Assembly: GCF_000482465.1 (NCBI RefSeq)
Contig: NZ_KI519422.1
Location: forward strand, 376,926 to 440,925
Source: Runella limosa DSM 17973
Lineage (GTDB): Bacteria > Bacteroidota > Bacteroidia > Cytophagales > Spirosomataceae
Direction: 5' to 3'
Length of the DNA stretch: 64,000 nt
Made by a program: the position numbers and the translations under genes. Below, one piece after another: positions 26,589-35,352 of the stretch. Positions within the stretch are counted from its first letter, which is position 1, and each line of letters begins with the position of its first letter. Below the pieces are notes generated by a model that saw only the letters and a list, made by a program, of their open reading frames with translations, searched no databases and was not told the DNA's origin.

Positions 26589-29500
26589 TCAAATCTCAGC
26601 GCCATCTTTAAAGATGTTATCAAGATTGAAGGTTTGAAAATCTACCATTTCTGAAAAATCATACTCCCCAAGCAAATTAATATGCTCCCAACTGTGGGTA
26701 GATGTAGCCAGTATGTTTTTTAGTAATGCTTCGCGGTCTGCCGGTTTCTTAGATTCTGCCAGAGTTTCTGATAAATGAAGCAGATTCCAACAATTAATCG
26801 AATTGGCAATCAATCTTTTGCATCCTTCAGCTGTAAGCTGTTCCCGATATGTAGCGCCGATCAACTGCTGATTATTACCATGAGAAATCGCCTTGGCGAA
26901 CTTATTACTGTTCTCTACTTTGCTTAAAACCCGCTCAACAGATTTTCGGACAGCCGGCTCGTCCATATACTGGAGTATATAAAGTGTTTTATAAATCCTG
27001 CCAAGTTCTTTGAGCGCTTTGTAAAGAGGATGCTGTCTGGAGTAGGAATTCAATCTCCGGATTAATGTAGATGCTTTTGAATGACCTAACTTGATCGTCG
27101 AAATAAATCTCATAATTTCGTCCCAATGCTCTATAATTAGCTCGAAGTTGATTTTGGCGTCGGGTTTTACCTGATATCCTAACTCTCGGTAGGTCGAGAC
27201 GGCGTCGATTGAAAATAAATTGTGTTCATGAATTTTGGCAAGCCTTGGCCGAAAAGCTATTCCAAGTAATGCGGTAATGGCAAATATGATTTCAGAAAAG
27301 CCGCCGGTATCTGTCGAATGTGCGTCAGATTGTATTACCCGGTTATGCATCAACCCATCGATCATATAAGGTGCTTCATGGTCAGATGAACTGAATGCAG
27401 TTGAATAAAAAAGCTGACCTGCTTCATCCAAATGAGAGTATACGGTTACGCCTTTTCCATTTCCAAAATACCTAAAAGACCATGCGGCCCTTAACGATGC
27501 AACTGACACATCGTATTTTTGACCATCGCTACTTGTATGAATAAAGCCGGGATGAATTCGGAATTTATCAGTCAAGGGTAACTTATTACTGAATTCAACA
27601 ACTATGTCATTGGCCTTCAGTGCCATATCAGGTGAAAAATACTGAATCGAGGTAGTCTGTAAAGCACTGCCTGTTATATTCTTAGAAATCATTGACATTT
27701 TGGGGATACCAATATTGCAGCCCAACCCGATAATAGAAGCAAAAAATAGTTTGTCCGCCGGGCGTGGCGGTAAATAATCAATTCCTTTATGTTGAAAAGC
27801 GTTGGTGAACCCGCTAATCCGGTCAATTGTAATTAATACTTCCAATAAAGATACAGCCCTATTTTGCGGGTATAGGTTCTGAGGATCTTCGACTTCATTC
27901 TCGTCAGGTTTGTATCGGTGCATATGCCATTGCCCTTCTGCATCAACATAAACCTGTTGGTTCTGTCCATTATCTACATGTTGATTGACAAGCCTTAACC
28001 GGTAATTCAATTCTTCATTCAGTTTTAGCAAGATGGCAGCAGGTTTTTGAAGATGGCTTAGTGAGGCCCGTTTCAAAAGAAAATCCTTATCCCTAATCCA
28101 TTTTAGTTTTGGAATCATGTATTCTTCAAAAGACCGATACAAATAAGAGGAACGAACATTCAACGCCCCGGCCCGGATATGGTCGCGCATCTCCCTGAAC
28201 AACAATATTTTATAAAGTGATACTCTGACCTTTCCATCCGATGTTATTACACGTTGTTTTTCTTCAAGAGATAAAAAATCAATCGGTACACTATTGTGTT
28301 GCTGTATATTGCCATCCTTTTTTTGAAAATATTCAATGGCGTCCAGCAATTGTTTTTGGGACGTTTCAAAATCAAACGCTAAGACTTTAATTAGGTCAGA
28401 TACGCGGATTTGCAGACGCAATGACCCTTTTTCGAGGGCTTGGTAATAGTCCTCCCGGTCACTGATCCGCTGGTTGACCAGTTTCAAATTATTTAACCTT
28501 TGCTGATCTTCCAAGAGCCCCCGGGAGGATACCTTCCTCTTTCTCAGCAGCTCATCAATGAGCTCGACTTTCCGGCTTGCTTCCAATACCTGATCATGGA
28601 TAATGCGCTCTACTTCGGTCAGGACATCGATGTGCGTAACGCTTCGGACAGCAACGGAACTCACTAAACGCGAGGTGTTCATCCTGTTTTCAAACAGGCT
28701 TTCCTTAATTTTATTCTCACAGTCGTTTACAGCGCTTGTAACAGCCTGATTAAATGTCTGCACAAGTGCGTCACCCAATTGGTAGTATTGGTGGATTATA
28801 AATGATATGAGTAGCAGGTAACGGGTGTTGTCCCGGTCGGCAATCTGAAAGATTTGGTTATCAATCACATATTCAGCATAAAATTTTATTGTTTCTTCCG
28901 GAAGGTTAAGCCTGGTGATGATAGGCAAAAGTTGGAAGTACATTACCTTCAGCCGAACAAAATTGTCCACCCTTCCTTTGATTACGGACGGCTGCATAGA
29001 CTGGGTAATTTTCTTAAAAAAGGTCAGCTGATATCTTTTAATCTTGATTTGGTTTTTTTGTTCCTGCTGATAGGAATCGTGTAGAATTAGCAACGAGTCA
29101 AGTAAGGCTCTGTCTTCCAAGAGCAGATACTTGGCTAAAATTTCTTCCAGTTCCCGTTCAAAATGCCGAAAAGATTTTTCAAGTAGTGTTCTCAGTGTTG
29201 CATAACCGGGCAGCTCAATCCGATGTTCTTCCAGAAAGGTTATTACCGCTTCCATAATCAGCACCGGCTCCGTCCGGAGTGAAACCATTCTTTTCATTTC
29301 AAAAGATACCAGAGCGGAAGCTTCTTCATCGAAACCGGCATAACCCAAGTGTCCAAGTATGTCCTCCTGATGCCGGCGAAATGTTCCTCCTACATAATCA
29401 GTCATATTAACTTGATTGGGATCAACCATTATACCGGTAATGATATAATCAATATCTGACTGAATGAACCGGTTAGATAGAAAGAAACGACTGACAACAC

Positions 29501-29678
29501 GGAAGTACCCCAACTGTAAGAGGAACCCAACTTGATTCGTCGGTGTCTGTAAGGTTTTGAGGTAGTTGTTCGCCCATTCAGGAAGTTGAAGGAAAAGCCC
29601 TTTCTGTTCGGCCAACAATTGCGGTGGGTTTTCAAATCGGTTTCGTTCTTCGAGAGTCAGGTACTCTTTTCTTGCCAT
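26589..29678 (-). CDS. tnpA: Tn3-family transposase TnpA
   Basis: A 1029-residue transposase that cuts at the terminal repeats and carries out replicative transposition. The N-terminal part (MARKEYLTLEERNRFENPP, then about 170 residues) is the DUF4158 DNA-binding region of Tn3 transposases. The C-terminal half is the DDE domain, in which the acidic residues appear in HTSSDGQKYDVSV, in the strongly conserved DAHSTDTGGFSE, and in ELIIEHWDEIMRF. The frame is intact and full-length. Codon use with frequent CCGG and GCCG differs from neighbouring genes, as expected for a transferred element. The stop lies 26 bases from the inner edge of the left repeat. Confidence 0.95.
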   Translation of the reverse strand: MARKEYLTLEERNRFENPPQLLAEQKGLFLQLPEWANNYLKTLQTPTNQVGFLLQLGYFRVVSRFFLSNRFIQSDIDYIITGIMVDPNQVNMTDYVGGTFRRHQEDILGHLGYAGFDEEASALVSFEMKRMVSLRTEPVLIMEAVITFLEEHRIELPGYATLRTLLEKSFRHFERELEEILAKYLLLEDRALLDSLLILHDSYQQEQKNQIKIKRYQLTFFKKITQSMQPSVIKGRVDNFVRLKVMYFQLLPIITRLNLPEETIKFYAEYVIDNQIFQIADRDNTRYLLLISFIIHQYYQLGDALVQTFNQAVTSAVNDCENKIKESLFENRMNTSRLVSSVAVRSVTHIDVLTEVERIIHDQVLEASRKVELIDELLRKRKVSSRGLLEDQQRLNNLKLVNQRISDREDYYQALEKGSLRLQIRVSDLIKVLAFDFETSQKQLLDAIEYFQKKDGNIQQHNSVPIDFLSLEEKQRVITSDGKVRVSLYKILLFREMRDHIRAGALNVRSSYLYRSFEEYMIPKLKWIRDKDFLLKRASLSHLQKPAAILLKLNEELNYRLRLVNQHVDNGQNQQVYVDAEGQWHMHRYKPDENEVEDPQNLYPQNRAVSLLEVLITIDRISGFTNAFQHKGIDYLPPRPADKLFFASIIGLGCNIGIPKMSMISKNITGSALQTTSIQYFSPDMALKANDIVVEFSNKLPLTDKFRIHPGFIHTSSDGQKYDVSVASLRAAWSFRYFGNGKGVTVYSHLDEAGQLFYSTAFSSSDHEAPYMIDGLMHNRVIQSDAHSTDTGGFSEIIFAITALLGIAFRPRLAKIHEHNLFSIDAVSTYRELGYQVKPDAKINFELIIEHWDEIMRFISTIKLGHSKASTLIRRLNSYSRQHPLYKALKELGRIYKTLYILQYMDEPAVRKSVERVLSKVENSNKFAKAISHGNNQQLIGATYREQLTAEGCKRLIANSINCWNLLHLSETLAESKKPADREALLKNILATSTHSWEHINLLGEYDFSEMVDFQTFNLDNIFKDGAEI

Positions 29679-29812
29679 ATTGTCTATTTATTAAAACGAC
29701 CGTATTTTTACATAATTCCAAACCCGAGTATTTCTTACAATTTACTTATTTATATTGCCATGTAATTAAACTAAATGTAATATATTTGATTTCATTAAGT
29801 TTCGTACATAAA
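29679..29812. promoter_or_regulatory. Probable resolution site (res) and tnpA/tnpR promoters
   Basis: An AT-rich 134-bp gap between the divergent transposase and resolvase genes, the usual place for res. TGTCTATTT at about 29681 is close to the TGTCYRATA resolvase half-site, and further TGTAATxxA-type sequences lie near 29761-29782. The three subsites cannot be set out with certainty. Confidence 0.5.
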
Positions 29813-30415
29813 ATGATCAAATTAGGATACGCCCGGGTCTCTACCCAGGAACAGAATCTGGACCTTCAGCTGGATGCATTAAAAAAGGAAGGATGTAAGC
29901 AGGTTTTTACTGATAAGGTTTCCGGGGTAAAAGCTACAAAGCCAAATTTTGAGAAATTGATGGAATATGCCAGACCCGGGGACACTATAGTCATCTGGAA
30001 ATTGGACCGGCTTGGAAGAAGCACAATTAAGCTTATTGAGTTGATTGAAGAATTGAAAAATAAAGGGGTGAACCTAAAATCGCTTTCGGAATCTATTGAT
30101 ACGAGTACAGCAACGGGCAATCTGTTTTTTCAGTTTATGTGTGTGTTGGCCGAGCATGAACGCAACATAATCAGAGAACGCACAAAAGCCGGTCTGGATT
30201 CAGCCCGAGCAAGGGGCAGATCCGGAGGAAGGCCGGAAGGGTTAAGTGAGCGTTACCGCAAAATCGCCCCCGAAGTCAAAGAAATTTATGATAAGAATAA
30301 CCGGAGTACAGACGAAATTAGGGAGATGTTCAAAATCAAAAGCCAGCCCACACTTTATAAGATATTAAAGTTTGCAGGGGCAGATGTAAAGGGATTCTTA
30401 AAAAAACGCAGCTGA
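29813..30415 (+). CDS. tnpR: Serine resolvase/invertase TnpR
   Basis: A 200-residue serine recombinase that resolves transposition cointegrates at res. The ATG at 29813 (MIKLGYARVSTQEQN) is the family start; longer open frame upstream covers the res region. The catalytic Ser10 sits in YARVSTQEQ, and the conserved segments KLDRLGRS and FQFMCVLAEHERNIIRERT (helix E) follow. The C-terminal 50 residues (NRSTDEIREMFKIKSQPTLYKIL) are a helix-turn-helix. It ends 18 bases before the right inverted repeat. Confidence 0.95.
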   Translation: MIKLGYARVSTQEQNLDLQLDALKKEGCKQVFTDKVSGVKATKPNFEKLMEYARPGDTIVIWKLDRLGRSTIKLIELIEELKNKGVNLKSLSESIDTSTATGNLFFQFMCVLAEHERNIIRERTKAGLDSARARGRSGGRPEGLSERYRKIAPEVKEIYDKNNRSTDEIREMFKIKSQPTLYKILKFAGADVKGFLKKRS

Positions 30416-30432
30416 CCAATTTAATCCTATAT

Positions 30433-30483
30433 TTTGCTACGCCAAACCCGTGGCGCTTTTTGTACTATCTTTTAATTTAACCC
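30433..30483 (-). repeat. Tn3-family right terminal inverted repeat
   Basis: Reverse complement of the left repeat at 26512-26562 with two mismatches in 51 bases; it is followed directly by AATAGT. Confidence 0.92.
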
Positions 30484-31415
30484 AATAGTCCGAAGCGAGC
30501 CATGTCATAGGCATTGATAAACATTCCTCCTCCCCAATGCCCTCCGCCACTCACCGACTGCACAGGCTGTCCATCGAGCACAATCCACGCATTTCGATAG
30601 CCCGTCCAGCGCCACGTATTTGACGCTCCGATTTCGTCCATGATTTTTTCTTTTAGTACTTGGGGCAAAGGCTTTCGCCAAACGCTCGTGGCGGCCAATG
30701 CCAGTGCATTTACGCGCACATCGTTGTACTCATATACTGCTCCAGGGGCATTTCGAGGGCGAGTCAGCCATTTCGAGGCATCGGCATCGGGGCGGTCGGC
30801 CCAGTCAGGTTTTCCCCAAAGTGTTCCTTCCCAATCCGAGGTTTGGCGCAGCATGTGATCCCACGTAATGCGGCGATTGTGGGGTGTGTCAAATAAGTTC
30901 AAAAGTTCAGGTTTGCCAAACTCTTCGGCTGGGCGCTGCACGGGTTGTCCGTACAATTCGATGGGAGGAACATAGCCCGCCACGGTGTCGTTTACGCTAC
31001 GAATCAGACCTTTATCCACGGCCAATCCTACCACTGTGGATAAAAAACTCTTGGTGACGCTGTGCGTAATATCGCAGCGATTGGGTTCGCCCCACTGCGC
31101 CACAATATACCCTTTGTAAACAATGAGGCCCGTTTGGTCGCCACGGTCGTTGAAGGGGCCAATGGCAAACCCGTAAGGTTCTTTTCCAAAAGTCTGGTAG
31201 TGTGACTGCTCCATGCTGCGCGGGTTTTTGGACTCCGATGCTTTCGCAAAAGCAATCGCTTCGGCCAATTTGCTAGGGTTTAAACCTAGTTCGAGGGGTG
31301 TTTTTTGCGCCCATGTATGAGCAGGAGGAAAGTAAGGAGTTGGTGTAGTATTTTTTTGACCAAAAGAAGAAATAGCCAATGCCCAAAAAATCAAACCAGT
31401 AGCAACAATACGCAT
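30484..31415 (-). pseudogene. N-terminal part of a serine hydrolase split by Tn3
   Basis: Encodes the first 311 residues of a class C beta-lactamase-family protein: signal peptide (MRIVATGLIFWALAISSFG), a THSVTKSFLS segment carrying the SxxK nucleophile near residue 118, GAVYEYNDVRVNAL as the YxN-type motif near 230, and a GGGHWGGGMF loop. The frame then runs into the transposon end and stops after two codons (GGT TAA). The missing C-terminus is at 26214-26511. Signal and catalytic residues survive, but loss of the last 96 residues probably destroys the fold. Confidence 0.9.
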
Positions 31416-31529
31416 AAACAGTGAGTTAAAATGTAAATTTAAAAGTAGGAAATTTTCAAAAAGCAGAAGTACATTTGTTACAACTGTTTTTTAACATTTC
31501 TGTCTATTCACTGGCAGTGTCGTAATCGT

Positions 31530-32159
31530 ATGGAACGTTTTCTCCCGCTTTTCCCTTTGGCCTTGGTAGCTTACCCTACCGAGAATCTCAATCTGCACAT
31601 TTTTGAGCCTCGTTATCGCCAGCTTATTACGGAATGTATAGAGGAAAAGAAAACATTTGGGATTCCTACGTTTATTGGCAACAAACTCCCAGGCTACGGA
31701 ACCGAAATGGAAGTTGTACGCCTAGCCAAACTTCACGAAGATGGTCGGATGGACATCAAGACGCGAGGAATACGGGTTTTTAGAATACGTATGTTGCAAA
31801 ATCCAGTGGCAGGAAAACTGTATTCGGGAGGAGAGGTTGATTTTTTTGAAGAGCAGGATTTACCCCAAGGTGCGATTCCTGAATTGCTTTTTCAACTCGA
31901 CCGCCTTTATACCCTTCTTCAAACCAAAGTAGATTTTAATCCTGACGTAGCGCCTTTTTCGTATCAAATTGCCCATAAAATTGGCTTGTCGCAGGAAGAA
32001 GAATATCACTTGCTGACGATTCGTTCGGAGGTAGAGCGCCAACAATATATTTTACGGCATTTGAATAAAGTACTTCCCGTCATGTCAGAAATGGAACGTA
32101 CCAAAGAACGCATCCGCATGAATGGTCACTTTAAGAACCTCGATCCGTTGAATTTTTGA
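31530..32159 (+). CDS. LON substrate-binding-domain protein
   Basis: A 209-residue protein made almost wholly of the Lon N-terminal (LAN) domain: LPLFPLALVAYPTENLNLHIFEPRYRQLI is the signature start, GRMDIKTRGIRVFRI the middle strand, and a helical tail ends with SEMERTKERIRMNGHF. It has no AAA+ or protease part, so it is a stand-alone member like those in many Bacteroidota, with no assigned reaction. The start is the first ATG. It stands alone between the split hydrolase and the Rpn-type tail gene, both on the other strand. Confidence 0.8.
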   Translation: MERFLPLFPLALVAYPTENLNLHIFEPRYRQLITECIEEKKTFGIPTFIGNKLPGYGTEMEVVRLAKLHEDGRMDIKTRGIRVFRIRMLQNPVAGKLYSGGEVDFFEEQDLPQGAIPELLFQLDRLYTLLQTKVDFNPDVAPFSYQIAHKIGLSQEEEYHLLTIRSEVERQQYILRHLNKVLPVMSEMERTKERIRMNGHFKNLDPLNF

Positions 32160-32232
32160 TGTAGTGGTATGGGTTGCTTCCTATCCGACTTGCAGGTGTA
32201 TGAGTTAGATTACTCATATCCTGACGGGTTGT

Positions 32233-32523
32233 TTATTTCTTCTGATTACGAAGCTTTTGTACCGTTTCGATAGTTACATCAGCCAACGATGCAATTTTAG
32301 GATCATCAAAGTCTGTTTGCGATAGCATAGTATTGACAAAGAGCCGTTTGCCTTTTTCAATTCCTTTTTTTTCTCCTTTGGCTAATCCACGCTTTTCCCC
32401 AAGACGACGTTCTCGTTCCAACACAAATTCAACAATGACCATGGTTTCTTTCGGTTTGTTTAATAATTGATCTATCGCGTGGTCAAATTTAATATCATTT
32501 TCGCTTTTCCCAAAACGTACCAT
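32233..32523 (-). CDS. Short protein resembling the C-terminal tail of Rpn nucleases
   Basis: A 96-residue, strongly charged protein. The middle (LGEKRGLAKGEKKGIEKGKR) and end (SQTDFDDPKIASLADVTIETVQKLRNQ) resemble the C-terminal tail of Rpn/PD-(D/E)XK family proteins, which end with a short helix-turn-helix-like segment. The nuclease domain itself is missing. The start ATG lies 3 bases from the inverted end of palindromic element family A at 32526, and an in-frame TAA stands just upstream inside the element. It is probably a 5'-truncated remnant whose start is provided at the junction; it may not be expressed. Confidence 0.5.
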   Translation of the reverse strand: MVRFGKSENDIKFDHAIDQLLNKPKETMVIVEFVLERERRLGEKRGLAKGEKKGIEKGKRLFVNTMLSQTDFDDPKIASLADVTIETVQKLRNQKK

Positions 32524-32525
32524 AC

Positions 32526-32722
32526 CAGGTTAAACACATTAAAAAAAGTAGCCTCAGGGAGGCTAAATCTTAGTAGAAAAAGAGGGGTGAAGGCTGTTTC
32601 AAAGCCCCATCGGGGTGACATCTTTCACCGAACGTCGTGGGGGGGGACATTCATTTTTCTACTAAGATGTAGCTCCTCTGGAGCAATCAATAGCCACTCT
32701 ATATTTTAATTCGTTCAACCTG
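32526..32722. repeat. Dispersed palindromic element, family A, copy 2
   Basis: Outer ends CAGGTTAAACACATTAAAA and TTTTAATTCGTTCAACCTG are inverted repeats. The inner arms AAATCTTAGTAGAAAAA and TTTTTCTACTAAGAT pair fully. The centre (about 32602-32636) contains AAAGCCCCATCGGGGTGACA and continues to ACCGAACGTC; the same core occurs in copy 3 at 55685-55719, but inverted. It sits 2 bases from the start codon of the Rpn-tail gene. Confidence 0.82.
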
Positions 32723-32875
32723 ATTTTTCAAAAATTTTCCTTCTCAAAAAACGAAACTCGTATTGCAAAGTCACTTCCTACTCTCAATCCGCCCTAGTGA
32801 TAGAATTGGGAATTTTCATCTGTTCATAAGTAAAGAGAGGCACGTTGATGTGTTGCGGGTTGCTCACAACCCGCT
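32723..32875. other. Short intergenic region with TGAG hairpin
   Basis: About 150 bases with no gene. The only structure is GCGGGTTG-CTCA-CAACCCGC at 32854-32873, the reverse-complement form of the TGAG hairpins at 7477 and 12382. It lies just past the stop of the oxidase gene on the minus strand and could end its transcription. Confidence 0.5.
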
Positions 32876-34072
32876 TTATTCCCGCATTCGGAAGAGATTT
32901 TCTAGCGGCCGTTTTCCCGAAATAACATTGGCAGCAAGTTCGCCTAGCGCAGGGCCGTGTTTGTAGCCGTGTCCAGAGCCTCCTCCCAAAAACCAGCAGT
33001 TTTCGGCCTCGGGATGCGTATCCAGAATGAAGTTGCCATCGGGGGAGTTTTCGTAAGGGCACACGCGATTTTCTACCAAAGGCGCATTTTTTAATGCAGG
33101 AAAACGGTGAGCCATAAAAGCCCGCGCTTTTGCCAAGACCTCCGCATTTGCTACACGTTCTCCGTGGGTGGGGTCAAAAATCTCCCCTCGTTTGTCAACC
33201 CCTACTTTAAAGCCTCGGTACGCATTGCCTGGAATCCCATAATAAAAATCTTCCCCGTCGAGGTCAATCCAAGCGGGCATTTGGTCAAAATACGCGGTAT
33301 GTGATGCAGGCACACCTAAGTAGTAAGCTTCTTGTTTGGTACAGGTAATGACATCGCCAAGTAGCTCAGGAAACAGCCGTCCTAACCAAGAACCACAGGC
33401 AAATACGTACGCATCGGCCGACAACGTACTGCCGTTGGACAAAGACAGTGCTTCCATTTTTTCCTTTTCAACCGCAGTGGGTTGTACCAGTGCATTGACA
33501 TAGTTTCCGCCTTCTTGTACAAATGCTTCTAGTACGGTTTGACAACTTTCGCGGGCTTTGAGATAGCCTCCGTAAGGGTCGAGTACGAGGTGGTGCAAAT
33601 CATCGGTATAAATATGAGGGTAGCGCTGCGCCGCTTCGGTTTTGGAAATGTATTGGTATTCTAAACCGTGTTTTTTCATAAATGGCAGCGTTGCCTCGAT
33701 CATCTCTGGGGCTTCATTGTAGCAAAACCACAGGACTCCCGCGTTGAAAAATATTTTTTTGTTCCATTTTTGCTGGTGTTCTCCCCACAACTCAATGGCC
33801 CGTACGTTGAGGTCAAAATAGGTCTCATTGCCGCCGTAGGTGGAGCGAATGACCCGCGTTTCGTCGCCCGAGCTTGCCCGCGAGTTACCAGGTCCCCAAG
33901 CGTCAACCAACGTCACCCGAAACCCCAAACGGCGTAACCACAAGGCCGTCCATCCTCCAAAAACGCCTGCTCCCACCACCGCGATGTGGGCATGAGCATT
34001 AAGTAATGCCCCTTGGCGTGGAGTTTCAAAGATTTGGTTATTTCGGGGAGCAAAGGTAGGTTGGGCAGGCAT
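32876..34072 (-). CDS. FAD-dependent amine oxidase, monomeric sarcosine oxidase-like
   Basis: A DAO-family flavoprotein of about 398 residues; the ATG at 34072 (MPAQPTFAP) was preferred to one 13 codons earlier, though the choice is not firm. The FAD-binding motif VVGAGVFGGWTALWLRRLG lies near residues 30-48. The segment RVCPYENSPDGNFILD near residue 340 holds the cysteine that carries covalent FAD in monomeric sarcosine oxidase and N-methyltryptophan oxidase, and GGGSGHGYKHGPALGELAA is the matching C-terminal FAD contact. It probably oxidises a secondary amine or amino acid with oxygen. It is divergent from the glycosyltransferase gene 42 bases away. Confidence 0.78.
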   Translation of the reverse strand: MPAQPTFAPRNNQIFETPRQGALLNAHAHIAVVGAGVFGGWTALWLRRLGFRVTLVDAWGPGNSRASSGDETRVIRSTYGGNETYFDLNVRAIELWGEHQQKWNKKIFFNAGVLWFCYNEAPEMIEATLPFMKKHGLEYQYISKTEAAQRYPHIYTDDLHHLVLDPYGGYLKARESCQTVLEAFVQEGGNYVNALVQPTAVEKEKMEALSLSNGSTLSADAYVFACGSWLGRLFPELLGDVITCTKQEAYYLGVPASHTAYFDQMPAWIDLDGEDFYYGIPGNAYRGFKVGVDKRGEIFDPTHGERVANAEVLAKARAFMAHRFPALKNAPLVENRVCPYENSPDGNFILDTHPEAENCWFLGGGSGHGYKHGPALGELAANVISGKRPLENLFRMRE

Positions 34073-34073
34073 A

Positions 34074-34104
34074 GGTTTAAGATTTAGGACTTTACTGTAT
34101 CTTC
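34074..34104 (+). promoter_or_regulatory. Possible promoter of the GT4 gene
   Basis: TTTA, 18 bases, then TATCTTCG resembles the Bacteroidota TTTG / TAnnTTTG pattern, ending about 10 bases before the ATG at 34115. The -7 box has one mismatch and the transcript leader would be very short. Confidence 0.25.
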
Positions 34105-34114
34105 GCACCAACTT

Positions 34115-35347
34115 ATGAGAATTTTACTAATTCACCAATATTTTTTGGAAGACAACGACGGCGGCGGTTCGCGTTGGAACGAAATGAGTCGATTTTGGCA
34201 AGAATCGGGGCATCAGGTCACCGTGCTTGCGGGCATGGTGCATTACATGGGGCATCGTCCTGCCAAATACAATGGTAAATATTTTGACCGTAGTACCAAC
34301 CAAGACGGCGTGGATGTGATTCGTTGCCACGTTTCGGAGTCGTATAACAAAAGCTTTGTCGGACGGCTTTGGGCGTATTTTTCGTTTACATTTTCGAGTA
34401 TATGGGGTGGGCTTCGCTATGCCCGTGGCAATTATGATGTCATTGTGGTGACTTCGCCGCCTCTTTTTGTAGGAATCACGGCCTACGTACTGTCGCTGTT
34501 CAAACGCACTCCTTTTGTTTTTGAAATCCGCGACTTGTGGCCCGAATCCGCCATCGATACGGGTGTTTTGACCAACGGCATTCTTATCAAATTTGCCTAT
34601 TGGTTTGAGAAACTGATGTACCGAAAAGCCCGTCTTATCAATGTACTGACGCCTGCTTTTCGCGATAAATTAATTACCAGCAAAGGCGTTTCTCCGTCAA
34701 AAATCATTTTTATTCCCAACGCCGCCGACTTTTCATTATCAGAAGAACTGCTTCAAACCTTTGATGTTGCCGCTTTTCGTCGTGAACAGCAGTTGGAGCA
34801 GCACTTTGTGGTGACCTACGTAGGTGCCCACGGCGTTGCTAACCACTTGGTGCAGGTGCTAGACACTGCCGAATTGCTGCGCGATACCAACGTTTTGTTT
34901 TTGTTGATTGGGGACGGAATGCTCAAGGCTGAACTAAAAGCGGATGCCCAACAACGCGGCCTGACAAATGTTCGTTTTATTGATTCAGTTCCCAAACGGG
35001 ATGTTTTTAAGTATATTTTAGCTTCCGACGTAGGGGCATCGGTATTGAAAAAAGTAGATACGTTTAAGACGATTTATTCCAACAAAACTTTTGATTATAT
35101 GTCTTGTCAAAAGCCTATTCTAATGGCCATCGACGGCGTTTCGAGAAAGTTGTTGGAAGATGCTGACGCAGGCTTGTACGTCGAGCCTGAGAATCCTGCT
35201 GATTTTGCCGCCAAAATTCGCGTATATTTACAGAATCCATCATTGGCAAAACAACACGGACAAAATGGCTACCACTATGCCCAAGCCCATTTCGACCGCC
35301 AAGTATTAGCTACTAATTACTTGGCGGCGCTGGAACAAGTAAAGTAA
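34115..35347 (+). CDS. Family 4 glycosyltransferase
   Basis: A 410-residue GT-B retaining glycosyltransferase of the WcaI/WbuB-like group. The N-terminal nucleotide-sugar acceptor half starts LLIHQYFLEDNDGGGSRW, with FEIRDLWPESAID near residues 136-148 as the characteristic link. The C-terminal half has FIPNAADFSL and the donor-binding segment with conserved glutamates near 340 (ADAGLYVEPENPADFA). It probably adds a sugar to a lipid-linked surface glycan at the inner face of the cytoplasmic membrane. No other polysaccharide genes lie directly beside it apart from the GT2 gene at 36763. Confidence 0.85.
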   Translation: MRILLIHQYFLEDNDGGGSRWNEMSRFWQESGHQVTVLAGMVHYMGHRPAKYNGKYFDRSTNQDGVDVIRCHVSESYNKSFVGRLWAYFSFTFSSIWGGLRYARGNYDVIVVTSPPLFVGITAYVLSLFKRTPFVFEIRDLWPESAIDTGVLTNGILIKFAYWFEKLMYRKARLINVLTPAFRDKLITSKGVSPSKIIFIPNAADFSLSEELLQTFDVAAFRREQQLEQHFVVTYVGAHGVANHLVQVLDTAELLRDTNVLFLLIGDGMLKAELKADAQQRGLTNVRFIDSVPKRDVFKYILASDVGASVLKKVDTFKTIYSNKTFDYMSCQKPILMAIDGVSRKLLEDADAGLYVEPENPADFAAKIRVYLQNPSLAKQHGQNGYHYAQAHFDRQVLATNYLAALEQVK

Positions 35348-35352
35348 ACATT

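Larger units (their letters stand above)
26512..30483. mobile_element. Complete Tn3-family transposon, 3972 bp
   Basis: The element is bounded by 51-bp terminal inverted repeats (26512-26562 and 30433-30483) that differ at only two positions and begin GGGTTAAATTAAAAG. It carries a transposase (minus strand) and a serine resolvase (plus strand) read outward from a shared 134-bp region, and no passenger gene. A 6-bp duplication (AATAGT) flanks it; 5 bp is the usual size for Tn3. It interrupts a serine hydrolase gene read in the same direction as tnpA. The near-perfect ends, intact genes and exact duplication suggest a recent insertion. Confidence 0.95.
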
